Below are positions 48,165 through 58,879 of a stretch of DNA of 64,000 bases, one piece after another. The stretch is taken from NCBI GenBank assembly GCA_009760855.2, contig WPIO01000001.1, positions 14,098,501-14,162,500 on the forward strand. Reading direction: 5' to 3'. Source of the DNA: Cristatella mucedo (Eukaryota > Bryozoa > Phylactolaemata > Cristatellidae). The notes under the pieces are model-generated. The model was not told the DNA's origin and searched no databases. It saw only the letters and a program-made list of their open reading frames with translations. How positions within the stretch are numbered: position 1 is the first letter of the stretch; each line of letters opens with the position of its first letter. The position numbers and the translations under genes were made by a program.

Positions 48165-49770
48165 TCCCATAGTACAATACCCTCGAGTGAGACCCATTGC
48201 ACACAAGAGACCGGACTGGCCGACCTCGGGAGTAGAACCCATGGCATCGGACCGATAGGGACTCGATTCTCGAGCAGCTCACCAAGCTCACTCGAGAGCA
48301 CCATTTACTATCTGCCAGGTCGGGCGTCAAGGTGGCCAGGTTGGCTAGATTCTCGTAATCCGGACCCCGTGATTTAAGGTTCAAATCTTTCAGGCAGCTG
48401 GAGTTTTTGATGGTGAACTGGCACATACAATAACTGGGTTAGTGCGAGGTGCCAGTGTAGCACTTGAAAGTTAGATGATCAACTTGAAGGATGCCCCATA
48501 GCTGGTGACACTGTGGTGTCAGCTTGACAAGTCATTACTTGTGAACACCTACTTTGAATAAGGTCTGTGGCCTCCCCTGTCTCCTATTTTTCTAACAATC
48601 ACCAATGGTTTTCTATCTAAAGTCAACAAGCAAAGCAGTAACTATGGCAACGTTTGCACCTGCATTCTGGTTCTCAAGCTGCTTGGTCCCTGAGCCAGCT
48701 GACCCTTGCATAAAATAGCAACCAACCCGAACAAACCACACCCCTTCGAGTAAAGTACAACGCTTAACACTAAATCGTAAATATGTATGGGCAAGCACAG
48801 CGGTCATGTTACCACATTACATTACACGTGATGGCTGAAGGCTGCCAGTTGGCTTGTCAGTATTTTATACTCACGTCAATCGCTATGTGCCAGCTAGTGG
48901 GCGATATTTACTGCTTCTATCATGTGCTTCCGGTGTCGCCACCTTTCGAGACTATCGTTGCTAATGGAAGTTCAGCTAATGAAGGCTGCACCCCACTCAT
49001 CAGCAGCAGGCAGCAGAATAACATGAGGTGCAACTGAGGCTCCTGCAACTAGCAGCAGATGCAAGGCGCTTCGGTGCAAACAGGCCTACAGTGTAGGAAT
49101 GAGCAGCAATGATCTGACAGCGGCCCGAAGCACAGCCTAGACTCTCCTCACGCTGGTGAAACGTAGTGTACGACTCGGTGCACTCCCTTGCAGCGAGTTG
49201 TGCAGCTTGATTAGCGCAGAGCACAAGTGTGGACAAGGATTCCTGTACTTTCAACAAGATTGCATTTGAGAGCATTTGAAATTGTACCGCGGACATCATA
49301 GACGACTATGGCACTCATATGACGTGAGATGGACGTTCTCAGTGTCACACGCTATTGGCATACCAAGGGTGGCTTCACGCTGCAAGCATCAGAAAAGAAT
49401 GCTGACACCAGAGAGAATAACAGCACGATCTCAGGTACGAAAAAGATGCTCAAAAAGGCAATCTGTCCATTCTACATGGCTTCAGCAGTCACCGGGTCGT
49501 GAGCAGTCACCGAGTCCTCCATCAGATCTGCAGAGTCAATTTCCCAGCCATAGTATCACAAGCATTTCCATACGTGGCATTGCATTCCGACATGCCAACA
49601 CCAGAGCTCAAAGTCACAGGCATACCTTCAGCCGGCTTCTCGGGTGCTACTTCAAAAACGAAGCGCACACAGATAAGTTCCTGTTACTATCACAACTGCC
49701 TGCCTAAGCATGCGAACGCAGGGGTATGAAGAAAGGAAAGTGGATGATTCCAAGACAGTGAGTGAGCAAG
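48165..49770. other. CpG-poor stretch downstream of PITPNM
   Basis: No gene firmly supported. A possible minus-strand coding segment at 49152-49299 is listed separately, and a 143-codon plus-strand ORF (49276-49707) has no recognised domain. Confidence 0.35.
49152..49299 (-). CDS. Possible unassigned coding segment
   Basis: A minus-strand frame beginning Met-Met-Ser-Ala has a protein-like, amphipathic composition. It contains QESLSTLVLCANQAAQLAAR and CTESYTTFHQ, then a consensus donor-like gtgagg at 49146-49151. I do not recognise the family. It lies downstream of the PITPNM stop on the same strand, and could be an exon of a separate gene or a chance ORF. Confidence 0.2.
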
Positions 49771-49782
49771 GAAGAGAGAGAG

Positions 49783-49853
<71 letters not shown>
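49771..49853 (+). repeat. (GA)n microsatellite
   Basis: About 40 GA units with one GC interruption near the start. It lies just beyond the likely 3' end of PITPNM. Confidence 0.95.
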
Positions 49854-49855
<2 letters not shown>

Positions 49856-49957
49856 ACCAGTCGCATCACAATCGCCATCATCAGCATTGCAAGGAAGAGC
49901 CTACTCACACGTAGGACAGAGAGCTCCCACAGCACATAGGCAAAAGTGTGGTTTAGT

Positions 49958-49963
49958 TTTATT
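49958..49963 (-). terminator. Candidate polyadenylation signal for PITPNM
   Basis: AATAAA on the minus strand (tttatt on plus). It is the first such hexamer I find after the PITPNM stop, about 0.8 kb downstream. Confidence 0.4.
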
Positions 49964-50419
49964 GTGTTTGCATGCCACGACGAAGAGGGTGCCGCTGTCA
50001 GAGTTAACTAGTCGGTCAAGGTGCCTGCACCTTGACCGAGCTCGTTGACCAGTCCCATCAAAGCAGTCATGGCAGCAGCAGCAGCTGCTGCAGCAGCAGA
50101 TCCATCGAGATTCAACGGTCCACTAGGATGCTAACGCCGATGGAGTGGCAAGCAGCGCTTCGAGCAGCACTCGAAGGAATCATCATCGTCATCGAGAGAA
50201 CAATCAGTATTCGCTTTGCAGCATCAGCATTGTGCATCTTCGTTCCTTCAGGGTAGGCACAGCTATGTTCACGAGGCCGAATGTGGTATACTACTTCTGC
50301 CCTAAAGACTCGTGGTACGATGTGGAACGGGCTCAGCGAGTATGATTGCTGACCAAAGGGCTTTGCTGGGCAGAACCAAGAAGGTCAGCTTCGATGCAAG
50401 CAAGCACATAACACACGCG

Positions 50420-50460
<41 letters not shown>

Positions 50461-50779
50461 GCATGCGCACACACATACAAGTGCAAGCGGCTGGTCACAG
50501 AACATGGGCCAGGCATACAGCGGTCCTGTTGCACACTTAGCAAACCTTGAAAATGAAAAGATTATGCAGCGAAAGTCATCTTGCAGGTTACGGTACAAGA
50601 CATTCAGGAAGAACGATCGAGCATGGGCAGGCACCAAAGGCTATCGGATCTGACTCCAGTGAGCATTATGGCGGCATCTGTCCATTGCTTGCAGGCAATG
50701 AAGTCTCCGGCCAACAAACCGGATGCAAAAGTACTAGACATGCACGAAGCGAGCTCGTGCATGAACCGGGTGCAGCAAA
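49964..50779 (-). other. Probable PITPNM 3' UTR
   Basis: Sequence between the stop codon and the first AATAAA. It holds an (AC)n tract at 50422-50456 (GT-rich in the transcript), CAG-rich text near 50070-50100 and the 12-bp inverted repeat at 50013-50038. No transposon found in it. Confidence 0.45.
50013..50038. repeat. 12-bp inverted repeat in probable 3' UTR
   Basis: CGGTCAAGGTGC and GCACCTTGACCG, separated by two bases; perfect arms. Confidence 0.85.
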
Positions 50780-51268
50780 TCACACCACCGTCGAAGTGCT
50801 TGCTGACCCTCGACCAGAGGCAGGTGCATCTCGATCCGTGCTGCTTGCAGCTGCCGCAGCCGCTGCAGCCGTGGCAGTCATCATTGCTCCCGGTGACACG
50901 GGAGGGGCCCTCTGATGAGGAGACCTGCCTCGCGGAGGGGCGGCAGTGCCAAGGCCGCCCTCAGGCGCAGTGGCAACGACGGTGGTGCCGAGCTGACTGA
51001 CGGTGATGGCAGCCCGCTCTTTTTCGCCACCACCACCACCGGCACTGCTGCCACCATGACCGTCAGAACTGCTGCCCCCAGTGCCACCGCCGGAGGAGGC
51101 AGCAGAGCTCGGCGCCAACTTTTGACGGCTGTAGCTCTTGCTTCGCTGAGTGGGTAGGCTGAAGCAGGACTTCTGTAGGAAAATGCGAGCATTGCCCTTG
51201 CACGGCCGAGGTCGGGTCGGCTCCGACAAGAGGTCTTGGAGATGGGCCGCATAACCTGTACTCAGCAC
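50780..51268 (-). CDS. PITPNM: PITPNM last exon: LNS2 end and C-terminal tail
   Basis: This exon starts after the acceptor ctctacag at 51269-51276 and is read in phase 0. It gives VLSTGYAAHLQDL, the end of the LNS2 region (vertebrate Nir proteins have a similar FLS-GY-AHL there), and then a basic/Ser-rich part (RSKSYSRQKL). After that comes about 100 residues of low complexity: Ser-Gly runs, a five-Gly run, an eight-Ala run encoded by mixed Ala codons, and Ser/Thr. The stop is TGA at 50780-50782. The exon has 162 codons plus stop. The tail is not recognisably conserved. The antisense strand is also open (50547-50915), which I regard as a shadow. Confidence 0.88.
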   Translation of the reverse strand: MLSTGYAAHLQDLLSEPTRPRPCKGNARIFLQKSCFSLPTQRSKSYSRQKLAPSSAASSGGGTGGSSSDGHGGSSAGGGGGEKERAAITVSQLGTTVVATAPEGGLGTAAPPRGRSPHQRAPPVSPGAMMTATAAAAAAAASSTDRDAPASGRGSASTSTVV

Positions 51269-51629
51269 CTGTAGAGCAGGATGGGCGACAGGCACGTGTC
51301 ATAGATAGACCTCGGTATGCTTGCAAGCCTGTGGGATATGCAGGCAGCTATGCTCGGCAAATTTCGCTGTCGGCCTGTAGAGGTGTGCAGGTGAGTACTG
51401 TGTGCAAACTTCTATTTTTTTCACGCATGTGCTTCGTGCGAAAGCGTGGCTCCCTAGTCTGGCAGCATACACGCAAGTATTCGCAGCTGGGCGATCAAAG
51501 CCGAGGAAGACCTCTGACCTTTGAAACAGACTCCAGATCCCCTACCAAAATGGGCACTTGCTACAATTCTTAGAGGCTAAGCTCTTTGGACCCCCGAGCC
51601 TGCCAGATGACTTGCCAAACAAACCTTAC

Positions 51630-51758
51630 CCGAGCAAATCCAGCCACTTTCCTGGAAACCTTGCCAATGGCAAAGATTTTCTCTTGAGGCAGACCTAAGG
51701 CTTGGTAAACGGATATGTCCTTCTGTGAGCCATAGGCGGCGAAGACGTTCAGCTGAGT
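51630..51758 (-). CDS. PITPNM: PITPNM exon: LNS2 domain, C-terminal part
   Basis: 43 codons, phase 0 at both ends. The acceptor is atttatag before 51758 and the donor GCTCGG|gtaagg. It reads LNVFAAYGSQKDISVYQALG then IFAIGKVSRKV, matching the family's LNIVA-YGS-KDV-VY-ALGL and IVGR-RK pattern. A nearer AG (after gactcag) would drop two residues relative to the family, so I chose the upstream acceptor, which restores the expected length. Separated from the last exon by a 361-bp intron. Confidence 0.92.
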
Positions 51759-51899
51759 CTATAAATGGCAAAAAGAAGGTTGAGTGCAGAGGCAGTGCAA
51801 GCGTAGGCATTGTGCCAAAAGAGAGGTGGGCAAGCATGATAGACGGAAGGACAGGCATGCAGGTCCATAGAGCAGTGGAGTGGCATGCAGTCGCTGTAC

Positions 51900-52083
51900 C
51901 TCTTGCAGCAATGTCCGCAGATAGCAAGCCTTCTGCCGCAGCGGATCTGCACTCAGGCCATCCATGAATGCGACCATGCCGTGTGGGAAGTTGTGTTGGG
52001 CAAGCCAGCAAACCATTTTGCGTAGTTGCATGTCGGGTCGAGCGGACACGTAAACAATGATGTACCCGAGGTCTTGCCAGTGT
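51900..52083 (-). CDS. PITPNM: PITPNM exon: LNS2 domain, central part
   Basis: 184 bp. The first base completes an Arg codon begun in the previous exon, followed by 61 codons. It reads HWQDLGYIIVYVSARPDM, WLAQHNFPHGMVAF and DGLSADPLRQKACYLRTLLQ, nearly motif-for-motif the most conserved block of Nir/RdgB LNS2 domains. The usual 'TGRPDM' is SARPDM here (Thr-Gly replaced by Ser-Ala). Acceptor gctcttag, donor CAAGAG|gtacag. The introns on both sides are short (180 and 141 bp). Confidence 0.96.
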
Positions 52084-52263
52084 CTAAGAGCGAGGTCACA
52101 TTAAGGACTTCACTTGGCGGCAAGTCGTTGAGCTTGCTACTGCCCACGATCAGCCTTGAAAGTGGAGAGCCGCCCCCTGTGCCGAGGCAATGCCAAGCAT
52201 GCCCAAGAATCGACGGCGACATGCGAGCAGCGCCCTCTGCAACCATGCTAGGCCAGCACTCAC

Positions 52264-52413
52264 CTGACCACATCGACAGAACCGGGGCGTACTTTGGGAT
52301 TGTTTGCCATGAGTGACATGCTCGAGGTAAAGGAGCCATCGATTGAAAAAACCACGCAGCCGGCGTTTGGTGGCAGCACCATGAGGTACAGGTCGGCGAA
52401 TGTGTGATCCCCT
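52264..52413 (-). CDS. PITPNM: PITPNM exon: start of LNS2 domain
   Basis: 150 bp in phase 2/2. The acceptor is tatctttcag and the donor GGTCAG|gtgagt. It reads GDHTFADLYLMVLPPNAG, then VVFSIDGSFTSSMSLM, then NPKVRPGSVDVV. The SIDGS motif is the position of the HAD-type DxDxT catalytic motif in lipins; in Nir/RdgB proteins the first Asp is naturally replaced by Ser. The domain is therefore not a phosphatase and instead binds phosphatidic acid (established for Nir2). The sequence here keeps that Ser. Another frame open across this exon (51953-52525, 190 codons) is a shadow. Confidence 0.96.
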
Positions 52414-53826
52414 CTGAAAGATAGCACACCTCTGCATAGACAGAGTGGTGGCTGGAGGGTGGGAGGCGGTGGCAGCAGCCGCAGTGCTGGCAACAGTAGC
52501 AATGGGGCAGCAGCAAAGACAGCACAGAGAAGAAGCATACTGAGCCTATTCCACCCCTCTCTGGTCATGGTGACTACAAACATGCAGGTCGGTTGCACCC
52601 ACGAGACTCCCATCAATGAAGCAGCGTTGGCAAGTGCAAGGAATCATGATAACAGTTATTCAAATGCCACTGGGTTATCACGAATGCAGATCGTTAATGG
52701 AAGGCTCCTATGGCATGTTAACGGCTAGATTACACTGACCTCTAGCTGGACAGGAGTGATAAGCATCACCAGCTCGATGTCTGCAGCTGGGTGGTGGGTA
52801 GCAGAGTGCGTTCGAACGCCACATATAAGTCGCCACTCCCAGGTAAAAGCTAAGCTCAGCACAAGCGCTCCTTTATTTTAATTGGCATACATCAGTGGCC
52901 TGCACTCAGGCTGACTGTTGCCCACCACCGGCCTCTGCGATGGGCAGCACCTGGATGGCTAGGGCTGCCTTCAGGCAGATTACATGTTCAGGCTGCTGTT
53001 GTACATGATTATCCCAGATATCTCAAAGACGGTTGACTTTGCTTAAAGGAGACATTAATTTGGGGGGAGGGACTTATGGCATGCGCTTATAAAACCAAGA
53101 GCACGGTGCACTGTTACCGACGTCAGCTGCAGTAATTTGTCGACACACTGCACTAGCAAGTCCAGATGTGCTATAAGCTTCGAATTCCAAAATGCAGAGG
53201 GCTCGGGCAAGTCCAATGGCATGCCAAGGCCGTACCAATGATGCAGTCTGCTACCATAAAGTGAACGAATGCAGCCGGGCGTCTCCAGAGGCAGTCAATA
53301 ATAAACAAACCTGTTCCAATCAGAGCCAGCCAGCTTTCGTGGTGGATACCTCCATAGCCAGTTTGTTGGGGAGTGGGCAAAGGGTTTTAAAAATCAACAG
53401 ACATCAAAATGCATATGGCAGCCTGTCACCTCCCACCCGAGCGTTTCCTAGATTGTAAGTCAATGGATGGGAGAGGGATTCGCAGAGAGCTCAAACAGTG
53501 ACCGACAAGCAGCTGCTCTGCTGAGCAATCACCATAAGGCAAAGAGAATGGACAGAACTTGTTTTTAGAGGCCTGCCATCGGTACACGGAAATCGATATT
53601 CAGAATGAAGTCATCTTAGCCACTACATGAAGCCCTTGGCTCGTCAGCAACTGCTGATCGTACAAGCGACCCCAGCGAATTTACGGGAGAAGGATGCATA
53701 TACAAGCCGGTAAAGTTTTCAAGGTAGCTGCCACCAGAATCTGCATCGCCATTTGTCAAGTTCTAGTCGAAGCTGCTGCTGCACACACAGCAGAGGGCAA
53801 ACAAGATTTTTGAAGGAACACGTCGG

Positions 53827-53900
53827 CAATGTGAAGTGCCAAGAAAGAGATTGGGTTCTCTAGAGGGCTATAAGAATATATTTTTATTATTATTATTTTG
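53827..53900 (+). mobile_element. LINE 3' tail, plus strand
   Basis: caatgtgaagtgccaagaaa, gagattgggttctctagagg, gctataagaatatattttta and (TTA)n. Antisense to PITPNM. Confidence 0.8.
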
Positions 53901-54803
53901 TCTAATCCGAGTTTAAGGTAGCCTGTTTGTTGGCCACTTCTGTGTAGCAGTGTCAAAATTAAAACCTAACGGTGTAGGCATGTCAAGAAGCCCCCGGTAG
54001 CATCGGCACTAGTGCACCGGCATACGTGTAGTGTTTGCAGCAGCCGGCCACTGGCTGGAGCGTATAAATTACAAGACGGGCCACGAAAAAGAAAGAGTCA
54101 GCCTGAAGGCCTACGTGCAGCATGCCGCCCACGGTGGCAGGCCCAAGGAAGCTGCGTCTAGCTGCGTCTATTCAGTACAGGATTAGAATGCCTTCGGAGC
54201 AGCAGGCATGAACAGCCGAGCCATGGCAACCGAGTCTTCGAATCGCCTGACTGCTTTGTGCCAAGCAAGGCAACCTGCCGGCCAGCACAATAGAGCCTGG
54301 GCCTGTGGCTGGGCAGCTGAACAATGAGCCCACTGACCATTACCGGCTTCGAGCAAGACTTTTCCAATCCGGGGTGGTCACAATGGCACGAGCAGCTGAC
54401 CGAAGCCCCTGGGATCTGTCCACATGGTAGACAGACTGACAGGTGCCAGTCTGCCAGGGGCCCACAAAAGCCAATCCGACCAAGCCACCGCCCCCTTGCC
54501 CAATCAAGCCCAGGCACCTCCGGTGCTACTCAGTCAACACGTTAACTCAAGTCAACCTCCGGCTGAACATTTGGCAGGCCGGGCACAGGGTTTTTAATCC
54601 ACGACGAGTGGTTGGGGCAAAGAAGTGTAAAGCAAGCATTCAGTTGCTGTCCACGAGTCCTCCACCACACTGGCTCGCTCTCATGCAACGCCCTACTCAG
54701 TGGCTATGTGCGCAGCCTATTAACAACGAAACGCCAAGTCGGTGAAGACGACTGGCGTGAAGCACACGTGCACGTGTGTCCGTGCACGTGCGCATGCACA
54801 TAG

Positions 54804-54804
<1 letters not shown>

Positions 54805-54839
<35 letters not shown>

Positions 54840-54846
54840 ACATACA
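54805..54846 (+). repeat. (AC)n microsatellite
   Basis: About 20 AC units with ATAC interruptions, in the PITPNM intron. Confidence 0.9.
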
Positions 54847-55690
54847 CAAAGGCAGTTAAAAGCCTAATATGGCAGGTAATAAACGACTCCAAAATGAGTG
54901 CAGCATGAGCGAAAGAGCAAAAACCGAAGAGCTCTTGCGAATTCACTAATAGCCTGTATTAGCAGTTGGAGACCTACCACCATCAGCCCCCCACCAACTG
55001 ACGGGCAATAATAAATGCCCATTACGAGAAGGAAGAGAATAAGAACGATCGTCGAGACAACTAGATACAAAGGAAAAGTCCTTTCGACTGCAGGACTTGA
55101 ACTAGCATTATCCAGCGAGGGAAGCAAACACCATTGCAGCTCGCCAATTCCGACCGACTCCTGAAAAAGTCGCAATTGCCACACCAAGACACGGAGCGAA
55201 GTGTGCTAAGACCTTTCGATAAGCCGAACCATCCAGAGTCCATCTTACATACTGCAGTAAAAATCTGGTCTTTTCACTTACTTAGGGACTGATTTCGAAT
55301 GACCTGGCACAGCCACTACTGATCAGCGATGGCTAGCAGCCCAAGCCCATCTGTTGCCAAGGCCATAGGAACCCGGCATTCACAGGCCGTCAGATGAGCA
55401 ACGAGTCCAAGCAGTGGCAACGAAGGCGGCAGCGCCAGCAGCAGCACTCTACAGTAGATATGCTGCTGTCACACACAACTGCTATCCTAGCCTCACTAAT
55501 CGTGACTTCCTTCCTTCTATAAATGCAAGCACGTAATAACGAGTATTCATGCACAAGTACAAGGTCACTAACAAAGCACTTACATAAGCATAAGGGGAAT
55601 CATGGACTAGGGCTACACCAAAGCAGTGGCAGCATTCAGACCAAGCATAGTATGAATCTCCAGAATAACCCGTACTTGCTCAGAAGACCT

Positions 55691-55925
55691 TAATAGCAAT
55701 AATAAATATTTATATAGCACCCTGAGAGAACTAATCTCTTTCTAGGCATTTAACATATACTAGAAAGGAAGAGTATCAATTGATAAGTAATATCATGTAC
55801 AATTTCTGCATGCACAAGCACATACAAGGACAATTCCAATGGATGGAGTAAAGGCTGTGAGAAACATGTAGGTAACTTCATTTTAAATGTCATCAAGTCA
55901 GGGGACGACATGAAGTCTTCGATAG
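55691..55925 (-). mobile_element. LINE 3' UTR and tail, minus strand
   Basis: aatagcaataataaatattt, atatagcaccctgagagaac, taatctctttctaggcattt, then degraded 3' UTR ending near gtcaggggacgacatgaagt (the end of RT coding). Confidence 0.75.
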
Positions 55926-56254
55926 TTGGCTCACTGTAGAAGCATCACCGAAGATCAGTCAAACAATGCCATACTGTCAGAAGGCACTCGGAAGCACCCC
56001 GTGTCTTTATGCAGAAGACCATCTATTCAATATAATGTATTCAGTAAGGCTAAGCACGAGTGTTACTACCTACACAATATATACTTAGGATTTACTCTAG
56101 AGAAGATCATGCAATCAGATATATTCATCGGTGACCCATCTGTCAGAATAAGATAAAGTCCTGTGTTGGACCATCTCTCCGATTGAACAAAAAGTCAACT
56201 TATCCGGTTACAAAAGCTACAGGCACTAAGTGCATTCTTGTAGGAGGCTTTGCT

Positions 56255-56362
56255 GTTTTTACGGCCGAGGTCGTGGGCTCGAGCCCTGTGGCATATGTGA
56301 AGCACCTGAATAGAGATTAGGTTCTCTTAGGGCGTTATACAAATGAATTATATTTATTTATA
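56255..56362 (+). mobile_element. SINE family 1, 5'-truncated
   Basis: acggccgaggtcgtgggctc, gagccctgtggcatatgtga, agcacctgaatagagattag, gttctcttagggcgttatac, aaatgaattata. The head before the B box is missing. Confidence 0.85.
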
Positions 56363-56659
56363 TTTATTCCACACCATCTTGCAATCAAGGGCTGGCCATA
56401 TCAAGGACCTGCTAGTTAGTGACTGCCAGCAGACGTTGTTCTTGTAGGCACCCTGGTTGGCTTTCAATGCACTATACAAGCCAGCATGTATCGGCTGTGA
56501 CGGTCTGAAAACTTAAAAGCTAGCTTCTTCAGCTCGATTGAACCTTGCTTGTGACTTGATTTATAACTCGTTTTGCCAGCAATCACGCTTCGACAAGACT
56601 TTTTTAAACTCTGAACTGGAGCCTCAGCCAGCTGATTATCAGACATCTGACCAGAAAGT

Positions 56660-56683
56660 TCTCTCCCTCCTCTCTCTACCCTC

Positions 56684-56757
<74 letters not shown>

Positions 56758-56833
56758 CTCCATCTCTCCATCTTGCTGTCTCTGTCTCTGTCTCTCTCTC
56801 CCCATTCCTCTCTTTCTATCTCCCTCTCTTTCT
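56660..56833 (+). repeat. (CT)n tract in PITPNM intron
   Basis: About 170 bp of CT-rich sequence with a pure (CT)n core (56695-56754). In the transcript it is a GA-rich purine tract starting 74 nt after the donor site at 56907. Confidence 0.95.
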
Positions 56834-56907
56834 CACATGGGCAGCTGCAAACCTGAGGGTACATGCCAAGCGATGTGCCCCACATAAGTCAATGAAAAGC
56901 AACTGAC

Positions 56908-57056
56908 CTCACTACCATCTTGACCGGATACATGCCGACAGGCAGTTGCTGGCCGTCAGCAAGCTGGTGTGAGATTCGGCCATATCTGTCAGTCATCTGG
57001 CTGCCCATGTAGATCCATTCTCCCTGTGCTGCATCCTTGACGATGTGGACATCAAC
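56908..57056 (-). CDS. PITPNM: PITPNM exon: segment before LNS2
   Basis: 149 bp, phase 0 at the start and phase 2 at the end. It reads VDVHIVKDAAQGEWIYMGSQ and ends LPVGMYPVKMVV plus the first two bases of Arg. This is the beta-rich region that precedes LNS2 in Nir/RdgB proteins (compare GEKVDVYI and GVYPVRMVVRGDH). The acceptor is tttgctttcttcag and the donor GTGAG|gtcagt. Upstream in-frame sequence back to an ATG at 57233 is intronic and not part of the protein. The split Arg codon joins the exon at 52413 exactly. Confidence 0.94.
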
Positions 57057-57297
57057 CTGAAGAAAGCAAAAACTGATACCAAGGGAAGACACAGGGAGGC
57101 ATGGGTGGAGCACGTCCGGCTCCGGCGAATTATGCAGGTCGAGTGCCAGCTCCCTGGAAGTCTCAGTCATTTGACCTTTTTTCAATAGCTGGCAACTGGG
57201 AGAGATGCCAAAGTTACCAAGCAGCTCCAGCATTTTGTAGATGAGCCGTTCTGATCTTGCCCCTACTGCTACCAGGTCCGAGGGGAATTACAGTAAA

Positions 57298-57447
57298 GGC
57301 CAGCTGATCAAAATGTCTCGTTTACATAGCATTAGAAGAGCCTTAGCAGGTATCCAGCCTTGTAGTGGGCAATAAAGGATTACCTGCTGAAGCACTCGAG
57401 CCTACGTGAAGCACAAACAACTTAACCTTGGGCTATTTAGGCAGCCT
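57298..57447 (-). mobile_element. SINE family 2, minus strand, diverged
   Basis: cagctgatcaaaatgtctcg, tttacatagcattagaagag, ccttagcaggtatccagcct, tgtagtgggcaataaaggat, then a degraded inverted B box (actcgagcctacgtgaagca) and head (cttaaccttgggctatttag). Confidence 0.75.
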
Positions 57448-57470
57448 CTTGGGAAGCTTCGGCCGTTATC

Positions 57471-57618
57471 TAATAATAATAATAAAAATAATAATAATAA
57501 TAATGTACTTGATAAAGCGCCCTCAGAGAACTTAATCTCTTTCAAGGCGCTTTACATTTGCTGCAAAGGGAAAAGCGATTGAATGGTGAGTAATATCATG
57601 CTTGATAAATAAAGCAAA
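57471..57618 (-). mobile_element. LINE 3' tail, minus strand
   Basis: (AAT)n, then gtacttgataaagcgccctc, agagaacttaatctctttca, aggcgctttacatttgctgc, aaagggaaaagcgattgaat, ggtgagtaatatcatgcttg. Confidence 0.9.
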
Positions 57619-57879
57619 CATGCCTCGCCATAAAATATATCTTGGCTGGCCAGTATGAACATGAATCCTCCACAAATTTGAGCTACCTTGGCTACAGTCG
57701 CATACTCTAAAAGCAGCTGACACTTGCAATCGCAAGAAGCATGAAGAAATTATTTCCCAATAACACAATTGAAGCTCACTCTGCAAGCAACTGGCTGTAG
57801 CAGTGCAGTGCGAAAGAAAAGCAAAAATATAACCAAAGGATTGATGCACTGAACTTAGTGGACCTTATAAGGGATAGCT

Positions 57880-58228
57880 TCCTATGCTCCCAAAGCCTGG
57901 AACTCACTTCCGACTTGCGTCGCGACATCCCCTGACTTGACCACATTCGGAGGGAGACTAAAAACGCATCTATTTATCACAGAATTTAGTGAGTCCATGT
58001 GATTCGTCCTTTACGTTCTTATGCGTGCTGACACTGCATGCTGCCACTAACCCCATTTACATGCTGACCCTGAGCATGTCACCTCTAACCAAGTTGTGCT
58101 TGTTGTCATTGAGCGTGCTACCACACACCATTCGATCATACTTCCTTTGCAGCAAATGTAAAGTGCCTAGAAAGAGTTGAGCTTTCTGTGGGCACTATAT
58201 CAAATGTACTACTAATATTATTATTACA
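57880..58228 (+). mobile_element. LINE fragment: RT C-terminus and 3' UTR
   Basis: atgctcccaaagcctggaac, tcacttccgacttgcgtcgc (SYAPKAWNSLPT-type coding), the 3' UTR with tgctgaccctgagcatg motifs, then gcagcaaatgtaaagtgcct and a degraded stem motif plus (ATT)n. Confidence 0.9.
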
Positions 58229-58776
58229 GCTCTTCCCATGAAGCCGAGCAAGAATACAATGCTCCACTTGAGTTTAAAAAAGATTTTGGCATCGGGTGAA
58301 CAATTGAAGCTATTATTGAACAAATAAGAAAAAACAATGCTTGACAGCACTGATGATGCATAGCCAGACATTATATACAGTGCTGGCAAGAAAAATCCTT
58401 GCATCCTGGGGATAAAGATATAACCTCAAATATTTCAGCATTTTATGGAGTCCTGGCCAAGAAATTTCCACCGAAAATATGATTCATATGAGCAGCAATA
58501 CTTGTAACATAGTATGCTGCTACAACGCTGATTTTCTTAACAGATGCAAAAACTGGCTAACTGACTGACCCGGCATCTGCAGTATTTGGGGATATTTCTG
58601 GGCTTCCGACATAGTCGCCATTTTCAAAGGATTTTACACCGTCTGAGCACTGTGAAGTAGGATTTACTGGATGCACCGAGTATCACCCTCTATATCAATG
58701 TCTCAACAACTGCAGTCGGTATTTTCACAGCAATCATCAAGGGTTTGAAACAAGCTATTTTGGGCATGTACAGCCA

Positions 58777-58850
58777 GCGGTGGAGCCATGGTGCTGGGGC
58801 CATTTGCCCCCCCCCCCCACACAGGCAGGCAGTGACCTATCAGACCCGGC
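58777..58850. mobile_element. hAT-like MITE, end fragment
   Basis: cagcggtggagccatggtgc, tggggccatttgcccccc... matches the inverted right end of the MITE at 24972-25257 (cgagcggtagagccagggag, taagggccatatgcccccct). Only one end is recognisable, and it contains a poly-C run. Confidence 0.6.
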
Positions 58851-58879
58851 AGTGTCGGAGTGTGGAGGAAAGCAAATGC

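Larger units (their letters stand above)
52414..56907 (-). other. PITPNM intron, 4.5 kb
   Basis: Contains (AC)n at 54805-54846, a LINE tail (53827-53900), a minus-strand LINE 3' part (55691-55925), a truncated SINE-1 (56255-56362) and the (CT)n tract (56660-56833). The rest shows no exon I can recognise. Confidence 0.85.

Noticed and set aside
50547-51157. Plus-strand ORFs with poly-Ala and poly-Thr (122, 139 and 80 codons)
   Set aside because: Antisense shadows of the low-complexity PITPNM last exon.
51953-52525. 190-codon minus-strand ORF with a hydrophobic start
   Set aside because: It crosses the PITPNM exons and intron in the wrong frame; the PITPNM frame matches a known domain and joins at splice sites.
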